64,000 nucleotides of DNA from Cyclobacteriaceae bacterium (GTDB taxonomy: Bacteria; Bacteroidota; Bacteroidia; Cytophagales; Cyclobacteriaceae): assembly GCA_013141055.1 (NCBI GenBank), contig JABFRS010000002.1, forward strand, positions 558,001 through 622,000. Reading direction: 5' to 3'. Position numbers and translations under genes: made by a program. Every line of letters starts with the position of its first letter. The stretch's first letter is position 1. The notes under the pieces are model-generated. The model saw only the letters and a program-made list of their open reading frames with translations, had not been told where the DNA came from and ran no database searches. Below are positions 53,551 through 62,995 of this stretch, one piece after another.

Positions 53551-54096
53551 CTATTTTTTCATTTTAAATCCTACAGGCTCACGGTTTTTTATAGATGGCT
53601 CCAGTAGTTCCTTGATCAGTTTAAAGATTGAGGCAATATCTAACTGGTGATCCATGTGTCCCTGCTCAAGCTTTTCGATTTTTTTGGTGAGCTCAGCATA
53701 TTCAACAACCATTTGCCGCATCTTCACAAACATTCTCATAATCTGAATGTTTACCGCAATCGCACATTGACTATTCAGTACACTTGATAACATTGCCACA
53801 CCCTGTTCTGTAAAGGCATAAGGAAGATATTTAGGAAAGTTTCCTCTTCCGTTTAAGGTCACAGATTGTGACCTTATAAAATCCCATTCCTTGTTTGTCA
53901 ATCGAAACATAAAGTCATCCGGAAACCGGCTCATGTTTCTTTTTACTGCCTGGTTAAGGATCTTTGGCTCTACCTGATATAAAGAAGCCAGGTCAAAACT
54001 GAGCATAACCTTGTGCTTTCGAATCTGATGAATGTGAGAATAAAGTTTGCTCTCCAGCAGCATTACTTCTGATTTTTTAGTCTCCTTCTTACTCAT
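53551..54096 (-). CDS. ORF6N-domain DNA-binding protein
   Basis: 181 residues. The ORF6N domain (about 12-95) shows SHIHQIRKHKVMLSFDLASLYQ-like start, NQAVKRNMSRFPDDFMFRLT and YLPYAFTEQGVAMLSSVL. The family is found in phage antirepressors and in many Bacteroidota chromosomes. A C-terminal helical part may dimerise. It is divergent from the Pol IV gene with a shared 135-base control region containing a strong palindrome, so it could regulate or be co-regulated with that cassette. Confidence 0.85.
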   Translation of the reverse strand: MSKKETKKSEVMLLESKLYSHIHQIRKHKVMLSFDLASLYQVEPKILNQAVKRNMSRFPDDFMFRLTNKEWDFIRSQSVTLNGRGNFPKYLPYAFTEQGVAMLSSVLNSQCAIAVNIQIMRMFVKMRQMVVEYAELTKKIEKLEQGHMDHQLDIASIFKLIKELLEPSIKNREPVGFKMKK

Positions 54097-54181
54097 GCCT
54101 TAAATGTTTTACAGCGTCTATAGCCTTTTCTAATGAAGGATAAATCCTGCTTTCTATGCAAAATAAGGACATTCTAAAGAG

Positions 54182-54225
54182 AAATACTAATATTTTTAGT
54201 ATTTAATACTAATTTTTGTAGTTTA
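54182..54225. promoter_or_regulatory. Palindromic operator between ORF6N gene and dinB
   Basis: A perfect inverted repeat with 9-base arms AAATACTAA and TTAGTATTT (54182-54204) around a 5-base spacer. A second exact AATACTAA half-site starts 22 bases after the first, at 54205, with a degenerate partner at 54218-54225. The sites sit 7-50 bases before the dinB GTG, where a repressor would block initiation. The layout is like an SOS or phage-type operator, but the repressor gene is not in the window. Confidence 0.65.
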
Positions 54226-54231
54226 GCGGCT

Positions 54232-55431
54232 GTGGATCGGAATATCATTCATATGGACCTGGATGCATTCTTCGTAGCGGTAGAATGTAAGAAAGAACCG
54301 AAGCTTCGGGGCAAGCCTTTGATCGTTGGGGGACAAAGTCGTCGCGGAGTAGTGGCTGCGTGTAGTTATGAAGCGCGTCGGTTCGGGGTTCATTCTGCGA
54401 TGCCCATGTATCTGGCTCTTCAGCTTTGTCCTGATGCGACCGTTATCTCCGGAGACATGGAAGCATACAGTCTCAACTCACATCTTGTAACGGAGATCAT
54501 TGCCGATAAGGCTCCCCTCTTTGAAAAAGCGTCTGTGGATGAATTTTATATTGATGCGAGCGGCATGGACAAATTCTTCGGTGCTTTTAAGTGGGCAATA
54601 GAATTACAGAACAGCATTCAAAAAGAAAGTAAGCTTCCTATTTCCATGGGCATGTCTGTAAACAAGCTTGTTTCAAAAGTTGTGACAGGAGAATTCAAGC
54701 CACGGGCGCAACGAAACATTCCGGCAGGAGAAGAAAAAGATTTTCTCGCACCTCTTTCTGTTGAGAAGATCCCGATGATCGGAAAGCAGACATCTTCTTT
54801 TCTGTACGACATGGGTGTGCATACCGTCGCAACACTCCGTGAGATGCCAGTCAAATTTCTGATCAGTGCTTTCGGAAAGAATGGACTATCGCTCTGGAAC
54901 AAAGCACATGGGATTGATGAATCACCGGTAGTTCCCTATAGTGAGCAAAAGTCTATCTCTACCGAATCAACGTTTGAAGAGGACACTATTGATGTGAAAA
55001 AATTGAAATCCATTCTCATCGCGATGGTAGAGAAAGTCGCATTCCAGCTTCGTGAGCAAAAGAAACTCGCATCGTGCATTACGGTCAAGGTGCGCTATTC
55101 CAACTTCGATACAGAAACCAAACAGATACATATTCCATACACCTCTTCCGATCATATCCTGTTGCATGTAGTGCAAGAGCTTTTTGACAAACTCTATAAC
55201 AGGCGTATGCTGATCCGGCTGGTGGGCGTACGACTCAGCCAGTTAGTACAGGGTAATCATCAGATTAGTCTGTTTGATGATACAGAAGAAGACATCAATC
55301 TCTACGAAGCGATGGATTTCATCAAGCACAAACATGGAGCTGAGAAACTCATTCGCGCCACCACTATGGACGTAAACAAAAGAGTGCGCATGGAAATGAA
55401 TATGTTCAAAGGAAAAGTTTTGAAATTATAA
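54232..55431 (+). CDS. dinB: DNA polymerase IV (Y-family)
   Basis: 399 residues with a GTG start. The palm carboxylates are in IIHMDLDAFFVAVE and KASVDEFYIDASG; the helix-hairpin-helix and little-finger regions follow. A beta-clamp binding motif, HQISLFDD, lies near residue 345. It copies past damaged template bases. The next gene starts 10 bases later, so it leads a three-gene operon with the 2H protein and DnaE. Confidence 0.93.
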   Translation: MDRNIIHMDLDAFFVAVECKKEPKLRGKPLIVGGQSRRGVVAACSYEARRFGVHSAMPMYLALQLCPDATVISGDMEAYSLNSHLVTEIIADKAPLFEKASVDEFYIDASGMDKFFGAFKWAIELQNSIQKESKLPISMGMSVNKLVSKVVTGEFKPRAQRNIPAGEEKDFLAPLSVEKIPMIGKQTSSFLYDMGVHTVATLREMPVKFLISAFGKNGLSLWNKAHGIDESPVVPYSEQKSISTESTFEEDTIDVKKLKSILIAMVEKVAFQLREQKKLASCITVKVRYSNFDTETKQIHIPYTSSDHILLHVVQELFDKLYNRRMLIRLVGVRLSQLVQGNHQISLFDDTEEDINLYEAMDFIKHKHGAEKLIRATTMDVNKRVRMEMNMFKGKVLKL

Positions 55432-55441
55432 CAGATCATAT

Positions 55442-55990
55442 ATGAAAAAGCAAGCAGGTTCTCTCCGTTCAAATTCAGGTTCATCCAATGAATTATTTTT
55501 TATCATCTCGCCTTCCAAAAGCGTGGTTGATTACGTGGCAGCCCTTAAGAATCACGTCAAAAGTGCTATTGGTCACACCTTCGAAGATGAATTTTCAAAA
55601 GCGCATATATCGTTATTCAAATACCGCGACGCACATCCGGAGCGGGTGCTGTATCAGATGGATACCAAAGTGTCGATGTTCAATCCCTTTCATGTTTATA
55701 TCAAAAATCTGAATTTCTTCACTCATGGTCCTAACAAAAGAACGATCTACCTGGAGATCGTTTACAAAAATCCGATCTGTGATGTCTTTCAGGGGATCAC
55801 GGGACAAGAAACAGGCTTCCTGCCGCACATTACCATTGCAAAGAATCTGGACACCAGCGACTTTCTTATCGCATGGAATAGCCTGAAGAATCTTTCCTAC
55901 AGTGAATACTTTAAATGCGATCATATTACTGTGTTGAAGAAAGCCCCAAAGAAATGGATGCATTATATCGATCTGCCATTCGCCGCCTAG
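55442..55990 (+). CDS. 2H phosphoesterase superfamily protein (2'-5' RNA ligase-like)
   Basis: 182 residues. The two signature motifs of the 2H fold are clear: His55 in KAHISLFK and His129 in LPHITIAKN, about 74 residues apart as in LigT and related enzymes. These proteins cleave or form 2'-5' or cyclic phosphate bonds in RNA. Its placement between dinB and a DnaE-type polymerase suggests a part in the same damage response; the substrate is unknown. Confidence 0.82.
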   Translation: MKKQAGSLRSNSGSSNELFFIISPSKSVVDYVAALKNHVKSAIGHTFEDEFSKAHISLFKYRDAHPERVLYQMDTKVSMFNPFHVYIKNLNFFTHGPNKRTIYLEIVYKNPICDVFQGITGQETGFLPHITIAKNLDTSDFLIAWNSLKNLSYSEYFKCDHITVLKKAPKKWMHYIDLPFAA

Positions 55991-56011
55991 ATCTGATAAA
56001 ACTTAAATCTT

Positions 56012-59000
56012 ATGTATCTCAACTGTCACACAGGATTTAGTTTCAAATACGGAACACTTCACACAAAAGAATTATTCAGTGAAGCGAAACGGTGCGGGGT
56101 ACATAAAATCGTTCTTACTGACATTAATAATACAGCGGCCTATATGGAAATGCTGAGGGTGTGTGATGCAAACAAGCCCGATAAAAACAATCTTACCAAA
56201 TTCGAAAAGGAACCTTATCAGTTAGACATCGCTGTAGGAATTGAATTTAAAAGAGAACACGAGCTCCTTTATATCGCCATCGCCAAAAATAATGATGGAT
56301 TTGAAGCGATCAACAAGTTCCTCTCACATCATAATCGGGAGGCTATATCATTACCATCCCGTGCACCGGAATTTGAAAATGTCTTCGTTATCTATCCATT
56401 GGGGAAACGTGAACCCTCTCAACTGCGTCCACATGAATTTATCGGGATACGTCCACATGAGTTGAGTGCATTCCGGCTGAGTCAGCTTAGCAAAGATTGT
56501 GTAAGACCACATCATGTCAATGTACTGCATTCATCGTATTACGTGGTGCTTCATCCGGTCACCTTTCTCCCACCCCAGAGAAAAGACAACAAGCTTATTT
56601 ATACAGACTTTAATACACATAGGCTGCTTCGATCGATTGCTAACAACACTTTACTGAGCAAGCTACCGGAACATCAGCAAGCGCTAAAAAATGAATTCAT
56701 GGTTCCGGAAGAAAAGCTTGAAAAGCATTTTGCCGATTATCCTGAGATCATTTCCGCCACAAAATTTATACTGGATCAATGTTCAATTGATTGTCCGCAG
56801 CAGGTTGACAAGAACAAGAAATTCTTTACAAACAGCAAAGAAGAAGATCTTGCATTTCTCAGGAAAGAAACTGAGAAAGGTTATAAAAGAATTTTTGCAG
56901 ATGAGAAATACAAAAATGTCTGGAGAGACAGGATCGAAATCGAATTATCCATCATTGAGAAGAAAGAATTTACCGCGTACTATCTCATCACTTATGATCT
57001 CATCAATTTTGCCAAACGCAAAGGTTATGATTTCGTAGGAAGAGGAAGCGGTGCCAACAGCACTGTGGCCTATTGCCTGGGCATTACCAATGTTAATCCT
57101 ATTGAACTTGATCTGTATTTTGAGCGCTTTCTGAATGAAGAGCGTACTACTCCTCCGGATTTTGATATTGATTTCTCATGGGATAACCGGGATGAAATCT
57201 ATAATTACATTTTTCAAAGGTATAATCATCATCATGTCTGCCTGCTGGGAACTCATGTCACCTATCAGGGCAAGTCCATCATTCGTGAGCTGGGGAAAGT
57301 TTTTGGTTTACCCAAGCATGAAATTGATGATCTCGTCGAAACCAGAAAAATCAGCATGGAGCGTGATCATATCGCAAAAATGGTATATGGTTATGCAGAG
57401 TTGATTGTTAAAAAAGAATTGCCTGCGAATTTCTCCATTCATGCCGGCGGGGTATTGCTTACTGAAAAGCCAATCTATGCCTATACTGCTACGGAGATGC
57501 CACCGAAGGGATATCCCGTATCGCATTTTGAAATGCATAACGCTGAGGATTTTGGTATTTACAAATTCGATATTCTCAGCCAGCGCGGACTTGGGCATAT
57601 TAAGGAAACTGTAAAGCATGTAAAAAGAAATAAGGGCATCGATGTAGATGTCCATCGGTTTGACGACTTCAAGAAAGATGATAAGATCAAAGATCTCATG
57701 CGCAATAGCAGGGCCATCGGATGTTTTTATGTGGAATCACCTGCCATGCGGATGCTTCTGGGGAAACTGCGATGCGAAGATTATCTGACATTGGTGGCCG
57801 CCAGCTCGATCATACGTCCGGGAGTGGCAAGCTCAGGTATGATGCAGGAATATATCAGAAGATTCCATGCCGTACGAAACGGTGGAAGTTATGAGGTTAT
57901 TCATCCGTTGATGGATGAATTAATGAAGGAAACTTACGGAGTGATGGTCTATCAGGAAGATGTTATTAAAGTGGCGCATCATTTTGCAGGACTCACGCTG
58001 ACTGAGGCCGATGTTTTACGCAGAGGGATGTCAGGGAAATACCGGTCGAGAGAAGAATTTCAACGGATACGTGATCGCTTTTTTGAATCCTGTCGGGAAA
58101 AAAAATACGAGCAACGTGTCACTGATAGAGTTTGGCTGGAGATCGAAAGCTTCTCAGGGTATTCCTTTGCCAAGGGACATTCTGCGAGCTATGCTGTGGA
58201 AAGCTATCAAAGTCTGTTTCTGAAAGCTCATTATCCTTTGGAGTTCATGGTGGGTGTCATCAATAATTTTGGGGGTTTTTACAGAACAGAATTTTATTTT
58301 CATGAAGCACGTATGAATGGCGCCAGCATCGAAGCGCCATGCGTAAATCTTAGTGATCACCTCACTACGATCTATGGAGATAAAATTTATATGGGATTTA
58401 TCCATCTGAAGAGCCTCGAGAATAAGCTCGCTCAGAATATTCCATTGGAACGAAAGAAAAACGGATCCTATAAAAGCATGGACAATTTTCTTAGAAGAAC
58501 ACCCGGCGTGGGTCTTGAGCAGCTTAGGATACTCATACGTGTGGGAGCTTTGAGATTTACAGGAAAAACAAAACAGAAGTTATTATGGGAAGCCATGCTT
58601 TATTTCAGTAATGCAAAAGCAAAGCCTACTACCACTGTTGATCTGTTTGATACGGAACCGAGAGATTATCCATTACCACCCCTCCATCGCCATACGCTCG
58701 AAGATGCTTTCGATGAACTTGAGTTGATTGGTTTTCCACTTTGCAGTCCGTTCAGGTTACTAAAATCTGATCATTCCAGTGATACAGTCAGTTGTGAACT
58801 CAAATCCAGAATTAACAAGCAAGTTCACATCATCGGTTATGTGGTCACCACCAAAGACACCAGAACGAAAAATAAAGAGACGATGAATTTTGGAACGTTC
58901 TATGATGCGAACGGAGATGTATTTGATACAGTTCATTTTCCAGATGTTGCGAGCAGGTATCCCTTCCGTGGAAGAGGATTTTATGAAATCTGGGGAAAGG

Positions 59001-59101
59001 TGGTAGAAGAGTTTGGAGTTTATACGATCGAAGTATCACGCATGAACAAGCTTCCAATGGTTCACAAGCGTCCAGAGAAAGCTTTTCAGGAAGTTCAATA
59101 A
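56012..59101 (+). CDS. dnaE2: Short DNA polymerase III alpha subunit, error-prone DnaE2-type
   Basis: 1029 residues, much shorter than a replicative alpha subunit of this phylum. The N-terminal PHP domain is degenerate (YLNCHTGFS, VLTDINNTAA), so proofreading by it is unlikely. The catalytic carboxylates are intact in PPDFDIDFSWDNRDE (near residue 381-391), after GRGSGANSTVAYCLG. A helix-hairpin-helix region and OB fold end the protein, and the tau-binding C-terminus of replicative DnaE is missing. It is the last gene of the dinB-2H-dnaE operon (21-base gap). Confidence 0.88.
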   Translation: MYLNCHTGFSFKYGTLHTKELFSEAKRCGVHKIVLTDINNTAAYMEMLRVCDANKPDKNNLTKFEKEPYQLDIAVGIEFKREHELLYIAIAKNNDGFEAINKFLSHHNREAISLPSRAPEFENVFVIYPLGKREPSQLRPHEFIGIRPHELSAFRLSQLSKDCVRPHHVNVLHSSYYVVLHPVTFLPPQRKDNKLIYTDFNTHRLLRSIANNTLLSKLPEHQQALKNEFMVPEEKLEKHFADYPEIISATKFILDQCSIDCPQQVDKNKKFFTNSKEEDLAFLRKETEKGYKRIFADEKYKNVWRDRIEIELSIIEKKEFTAYYLITYDLINFAKRKGYDFVGRGSGANSTVAYCLGITNVNPIELDLYFERFLNEERTTPPDFDIDFSWDNRDEIYNYIFQRYNHHHVCLLGTHVTYQGKSIIRELGKVFGLPKHEIDDLVETRKISMERDHIAKMVYGYAELIVKKELPANFSIHAGGVLLTEKPIYAYTATEMPPKGYPVSHFEMHNAEDFGIYKFDILSQRGLGHIKETVKHVKRNKGIDVDVHRFDDFKKDDKIKDLMRNSRAIGCFYVESPAMRMLLGKLRCEDYLTLVAASSIIRPGVASSGMMQEYIRRFHAVRNGGSYEVIHPLMDELMKETYGVMVYQEDVIKVAHHFAGLTLTEADVLRRGMSGKYRSREEFQRIRDRFFESCREKKYEQRVTDRVWLEIESFSGYSFAKGHSASYAVESYQSLFLKAHYPLEFMVGVINNFGGFYRTEFYFHEARMNGASIEAPCVNLSDHLTTIYGDKIYMGFIHLKSLENKLAQNIPLERKKNGSYKSMDNFLRRTPGVGLEQLRILIRVGALRFTGKTKQKLLWEAMLYFSNAKAKPTTTVDLFDTEPRDYPLPPLHRHTLEDAFDELELIGFPLCSPFRLLKSDHSSDTVSCELKSRINKQVHIIGYVVTTKDTRTKNKETMNFGTFYDANGDVFDTVHFPDVASRYPFRGRGFYEIWGKVVEEFGVYTIEVSRMNKLPMVHKRPEKAFQEVQ

Positions 59102-59106
59102 AAATC

Positions 59107-59454
59107 CTATTTGTACTTTGTCTTAAACTCTGCCTCGTCAAAGCCCAGTGTAATTACTTTCTTCCCTTCTTCAATCAAAGGACGCTTGATCACACTGGTC
59201 TTTTCCATCATCAATGCAATAGCACTCGATTCATTTTTAACCTTCGCCTGAGTAGCTTCATCCAATTGCCTCCATGTAGTTCCTCGTTTATTGACGAGTG
59301 ATTCCCATCCCACCTGACCGCTCCACTCTTTCAGCTTAGCAGCAGATATTCCTTTTGATTTATAATCATGAAATTCAAACTCAATCTTATTCTTCTTCAA
59401 CCAGTCGAGCGCCGATTTTACGGTATTACAATTCTTGATGCCATATACGATCAT
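59107..59454 (-). CDS. ArsC/Spx-family thioredoxin-fold protein (YffB-like)
   Basis: 115 residues. It starts MIVYGIKNCNTVKSALDWLK, the ArsC-family signature with one active-site Cys, and has WESLVNKRGTTWR and SVIKRPLIEEGKKVITLGF typical of the YffB group. Related proteins reduce arsenate or, as Spx, bind RNA polymerase; this subgroup has no settled function. It follows trpA by one base and is probably transcribed with the trp genes. Confidence 0.85.
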   Translation of the reverse strand: MIVYGIKNCNTVKSALDWLKKNKIEFEFHDYKSKGISAAKLKEWSGQVGWESLVNKRGTTWRQLDEATQAKVKNESSAIALMMEKTSVIKRPLIEEGKKVITLGFDEAEFKTKYK

Positions 59455-59455
59455 A

Positions 59456-60235
59456 TCAATTAGATTTTAAATTTTTAACAAACTCCCCAATCTCTCCTCC
59501 TGAACCAGATCGGTTCTTCAGCAAAGAAATAAAAGAACTACCTACAATGGCGCCTGATCCATAAGCACACGCGGTAGAAAATGTTTTGTGGTTGGAGATT
59601 CCAAATCCGATCAGGAATGGATTCTTCAATTTCATCTGGCTTATTTTCCTAAAGTATTCCTCTTGATCAGAAGAAAAGGAATCTCTGGCACCCGTTGTAC
59701 TGGAAGAGGAGACTGCATAAATAAATCCATGCGTTGAATCATCAATCTTCCGTATCCTTTCCTCTGAAGTTGTTGGAGAGATCAGAAAGGTATTACACAA
59801 ACCATAAGCATCCATGGTCTTCTTGTACTCTTGTTGGTACTCATCCATCGGCATATCCGGGATGATCAATCCATCCACTCCTGCTTCAGATGCATCTTTG
59901 CAGAATTTTTCTACACCATATTGCAGAACGGGATTGAGATAACCCATAAGAATGATAGGGAACTTCACCTCTTTGCGGATATCACGCACCTGCTGAAGCA
60001 ATTTGATCAATGTCATTCCGTTGTCGAGTGCAATCTTGTTACTTTCCTGAATGACGGGCCCATCCGCCACAGGATCAGAGAAAGGAATTCCTATTTCAAT
60101 AAAATCTGCGCCTGCTTTTTCAAGTTCTATGGCAATGGCACCTGTATCTTCCAGAGAGGGGAACCCGGCGGTATAAAAAACTGACAATAGATCCTTGCTC
60201 TTTTTTTCAAGAAGAGTAGTTATTCTGTTCTTCAT
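59456..60235 (-). CDS. trpA: Tryptophan synthase alpha subunit
   Basis: 259 residues of TIM barrel. The catalytic Glu and Asp appear in DFIEIGIPFSDPVADGP. It cleaves indole-3-glycerol phosphate and passes indole to TrpB. Length is normal. A DUF1684 lipoprotein gene separates it from trpB with a 2-base gap upstream. Confidence 0.96.
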   Translation of the reverse strand: MKNRITTLLEKKSKDLLSVFYTAGFPSLEDTGAIAIELEKAGADFIEIGIPFSDPVADGPVIQESNKIALDNGMTLIKLLQQVRDIRKEVKFPIILMGYLNPVLQYGVEKFCKDASEAGVDGLIIPDMPMDEYQQEYKKTMDAYGLCNTFLISPTTSEERIRKIDDSTHGFIYAVSSSSTTGARDSFSSDQEEYFRKISQMKLKNPFLIGFGISNHKTFSTACAYGSGAIVGSSFISLLKNRSGSGGEIGEFVKNLKSN

Positions 60236-60237
60236 CT

Positions 60238-61149
60238 TTAGTGATTCATGCCGTAGTTCTTTTCTCCGGCGGTAATTGAAATATTTAATACATTCTGCTT
60301 TGGCGGTAATGGACAGGTAGCAAAAGAAGTGAATGCACAGGGTGGATTGTATATTTTATTGAAATCAATAATAGTCTTTCCATTCGAATCCGGCGGCTTC
60401 ACATACATATATCTTCCTGCACCGTAAGTTTCATGAGTATTGGTGTTGTCTCCGACAATAACAAAATACTCATCACCACCTTCGTCCAGGACATCAAGAC
60501 GATATTCACTCCCGTCAATGCTAAAAATTAACGTACCAGGTGATGGCTGATTGGTGGTTTGTCCTAACACATTAGTAATAGGAATGGTCTTTGTTGAATC
60601 CAAAGCTCTTTCAAAAGTGGCTTGCAATCTCCAGAGAGGGTCGACCGGAAATCTTTCAATACCAGTGAAGTTTTGAATTCCAGAACTTTCAAAATCACGT
60701 ATGCGAACTCCGAATTTATTGTCGCGTTTAATGATGAACCATTGCAATGATCCATAATCCTGAACGACAGCCTTTGCAGAATCAGGATGATAAACTACTA
60801 ATGATTTAATCGGCTTGCCATTACTCATAATATCCACACCGGGTAGTGTTTCAATTGTCACACTATTTTGCTTCAGAAGAAAGAATCCGGCGCGGTCCGG
60901 TATTTTACCCTGTGGAAAAACAATATTATTCTGTGAACCACTTCCAAAAGTATTGATCCCATCGTTCAGCCAATACAAACCAACAAGGTTCAGCCAGCCT
61001 TTTGGACCCTTCAGATCTTCAACGCGTTTCTTGTGCCAGGCTTCTATCTCCGTTTTATACGCCTCAACATCAAGGGGCATTTCTTTAGACTGCTTCGATC
61101 CGCAAGCCGTCACAAAAAATAGGCTTATCAATAAATAGACAATTCTCAT
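60238..61149 (-). CDS. DUF1684-family lipoprotein
   Basis: 303 residues from the ATG at 61149, which gives a neat lipoprotein signal (RIVYLLISLFFVTAC); an ATG at 61173 would add eight residues. The family pattern is visible in GWLNLVGLYWLNDG and FNKIYNPPCAFTSFATCPLP, and the end has ITAGEKNYG. Function unknown; probably anchored in the periplasm or outer membrane. Its place inside a trp operon is unexpected. Confidence 0.85.
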   Translation of the reverse strand: MRIVYLLISLFFVTACGSKQSKEMPLDVEAYKTEIEAWHKKRVEDLKGPKGWLNLVGLYWLNDGINTFGSGSQNNIVFPQGKIPDRAGFFLLKQNSVTIETLPGVDIMSNGKPIKSLVVYHPDSAKAVVQDYGSLQWFIIKRDNKFGVRIRDFESSGIQNFTGIERFPVDPLWRLQATFERALDSTKTIPITNVLGQTTNQPSPGTLIFSIDGSEYRLDVLDEGGDEYFVIVGDNTNTHETYGAGRYMYVKPPDSNGKTIIDFNKIYNPPCAFTSFATCPLPPKQNVLNISITAGEKNYGMNH

Positions 61150-61190
61150 ATGCGTCAGATTTTTCAATTTCATTTTTTAATCTTTCTTAC

Positions 61191-62372
61191 TCAATACTTT
61201 CCCCACTTGATGTATGTCTCCAGGTCCTTATCTCCTCTTCCTGATAAGTTAATAACCACAACATCGTCGCTATCGAATTGAAGTTTTTTGAGAACTCCAA
61301 CAGCATGTGCACTCTCAATCGCAGGAATAATCCCTTCGTTTCTGCTCAATTCAATTCCAGCCTCCATTGCTTCGGTGTCGGTCACACTTAAAAACTGAAC
61401 ACGACCAACATCAAACAAGTGTGCATGTAAAGGACCAATACCGGGATAATCAAGTCCGGCAGAAATAGAATAGGGCTCCACCACCTGACCATCTTCAGTT
61501 TGCATCAACAATGTCTTACTTCCATGTAATACTCCAGGCCTACCTAACGCAGTGGTTGCCGCCGACTCACCTGAGTCAACTCCCTTTCCTGCAGCCTCTA
61601 CACCAATAAGATTAACATGATCTGCATCGAGGTAGTGATAAAATGCTCCTGCAGCATTGCTTCCCCCACCAACACACGCAATTACATAATCCGGAAATGG
61701 ATTTCCTTCCGCTTCTGTCAACTGAGTTTTCATTTCTTCACTGATCACGGATTGAAATCTCGTAACCATGTCAGGATAAGGATGAGGCCCCACTACTGAA
61801 CCTATTATATAATGAGTGTCGACAGGATGATTGATCCAATGTCTCATTGCTTCATTCGTTGCGTCTTTCAACGTCATGCTGCCACTTAAGGCAGGGACAA
61901 CCGTTGTTCCGAGTATGCGCATCCTCTCAACATTCGGACGTTGGCGCTCCATATCGTGCTTACCCATGTACACAATGCACTCCATGCCCATCAGTGCACA
62001 TACCGTTGCCGTTGCTACACCGTGCTGACCTGCACCAGTCTCCGCGATGATTTTTTTCTTACCCAATCGCCTGGCCAAAAGTATCTGACCAATTGTATTG
62101 TTAATCTTATGAGCACCGGTATGACAAAGGTCCTCCCTCTTTAAATAGATTTTTGTTTTGTACTGCTCTGATAATCTTGAGGCGAAATACAAAGGCGTAG
62201 GTCGTCCGACATAATCCTTCAGCAGTTTATGGAATTTCTTCTGAAATTCGGGTGAATAGATGATGCTTAAGTAACTCTGACGGAGCTCTTCAACGTTCGG
62301 ATAAAGCATTTCAGGAATGAATGCTCCCCCGAACTGACCATAGTACCCTCTTTCATTTACTGCGTAACTCAT
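61191..62372 (-). CDS. trpB: Tryptophan synthase beta subunit
   Basis: 393 residues. The PLP lysine is in [14 protein letters not shown] and the phosphate-binding loop is [12 protein letters not shown]. It condenses indole with serine. The sequence is of the TrpB1 type that pairs with TrpA. It overlaps trpF by 4 bases. Confidence 0.97.
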   Translation of the reverse strand: MSYAVNERGYYGQFGGAFIPEMLYPNVEELRQSYLSIIYSPEFQKKFHKLLKDYVGRPTPLYFASRLSEQYKTKIYLKREDLCHTGAHKINNTIGQILLARRLGKKKIIAETGAGQHGVATATVCALMGMECIVYMGKHDMERQRPNVERMRILGTTVVPALSGSMTLKDATNEAMRHWINHPVDTHYIIGSVVGPHPYPDMVTRFQSVISEEMKTQLTEAEGNPFPDYVIACVGGGSNAAGAFYHYLDADHVNLIGVEAAGKGVDSGESAATTALGRPGVLHGSKTLLMQTEDGQVVEPYSISAGLDYPGIGPLHAHLFDVGRVQFLSVTDTEAMEAGIELSRNEGIIPAIESAHAVGVLKKLQFDSDDVVVINLSGRGDKDLETYIKWGKY

Positions 62373-62995
62373 ATCTGCACTAGTTTTTTAATCAAGCCAA
62401 CATCTTTTACTCCAACCGCCTTTTCCACTCCACTATTAACATCAATCGCATAAAGATTCATATCCGAAAGGTTTTTTATATTCATAATATTCAAGGGAGA
62501 AATTCCACCACTTAAAAAAAACGGAATCTCCTGATCATAATTCTTTAGCAAATCCCACTGAAATGTAATTCCATTACCGCCGAAATCCTTACCCTTCGTA
62601 TCAAATAAGAAATAGTTAACGCTTTTTTTGTAGTTGAGGGTTGTTTGAAAATCAAATTCGTTTCCTACAGCAAACGCTTTTATGATCTCAAATCCTTTTT
62701 CCTTTAACTCATCACATTGCTGAGGTGATTCATCTCCATGAAGTTGAATCAGATTAAGAGAATGTTCTGTGGCTGTGTCAGCAATCTCTTCCGTTGACTG
62801 ATTAACAAATACACCCACTCTTTTAATATCCCTTGATAGCGAATCAGGGATTGCAAAATCTTTTCCAACAAAGCGCTTCGAACCTTGATAAAAAATAAAG
62901 CCCATATAGTCAGGATGTAACGCAGCAACATCCAGAATATTTCCAGCGTCCCGCATTCCACAGACCTTTAGCTTTATCTTTTCTAATGAATTCAT
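62369..62995 (-). CDS. trpF: Phosphoribosylanthranilate isomerase
   Basis: 208 residues. The catalytic Cys is in [12 protein letters not shown] and the Asp in [26 protein letters not shown] is the phosphate-binding loop. It isomerises N-(5-phosphoribosyl)anthranilate. It overlaps trpC by one base and trpB by four. Confidence 0.95.
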   Translation of the reverse strand: MNSLEKIKLKVCGMRDAGNILDVAALHPDYMGFIFYQGSKRFVGKDFAIPDSLSRDIKRVGVFVNQSTEEIADTATEHSLNLIQLHGDESPQQCDELKEKGFEIIKAFAVGNEFDFQTTLNYKKSVNYFLFDTKGKDFGGNGITFQWDLLKNYDQEIPFFLSGGISPLNIMNIKNLSDMNLYAIDVNSGVEKAVGVKDVGLIKKLVQI

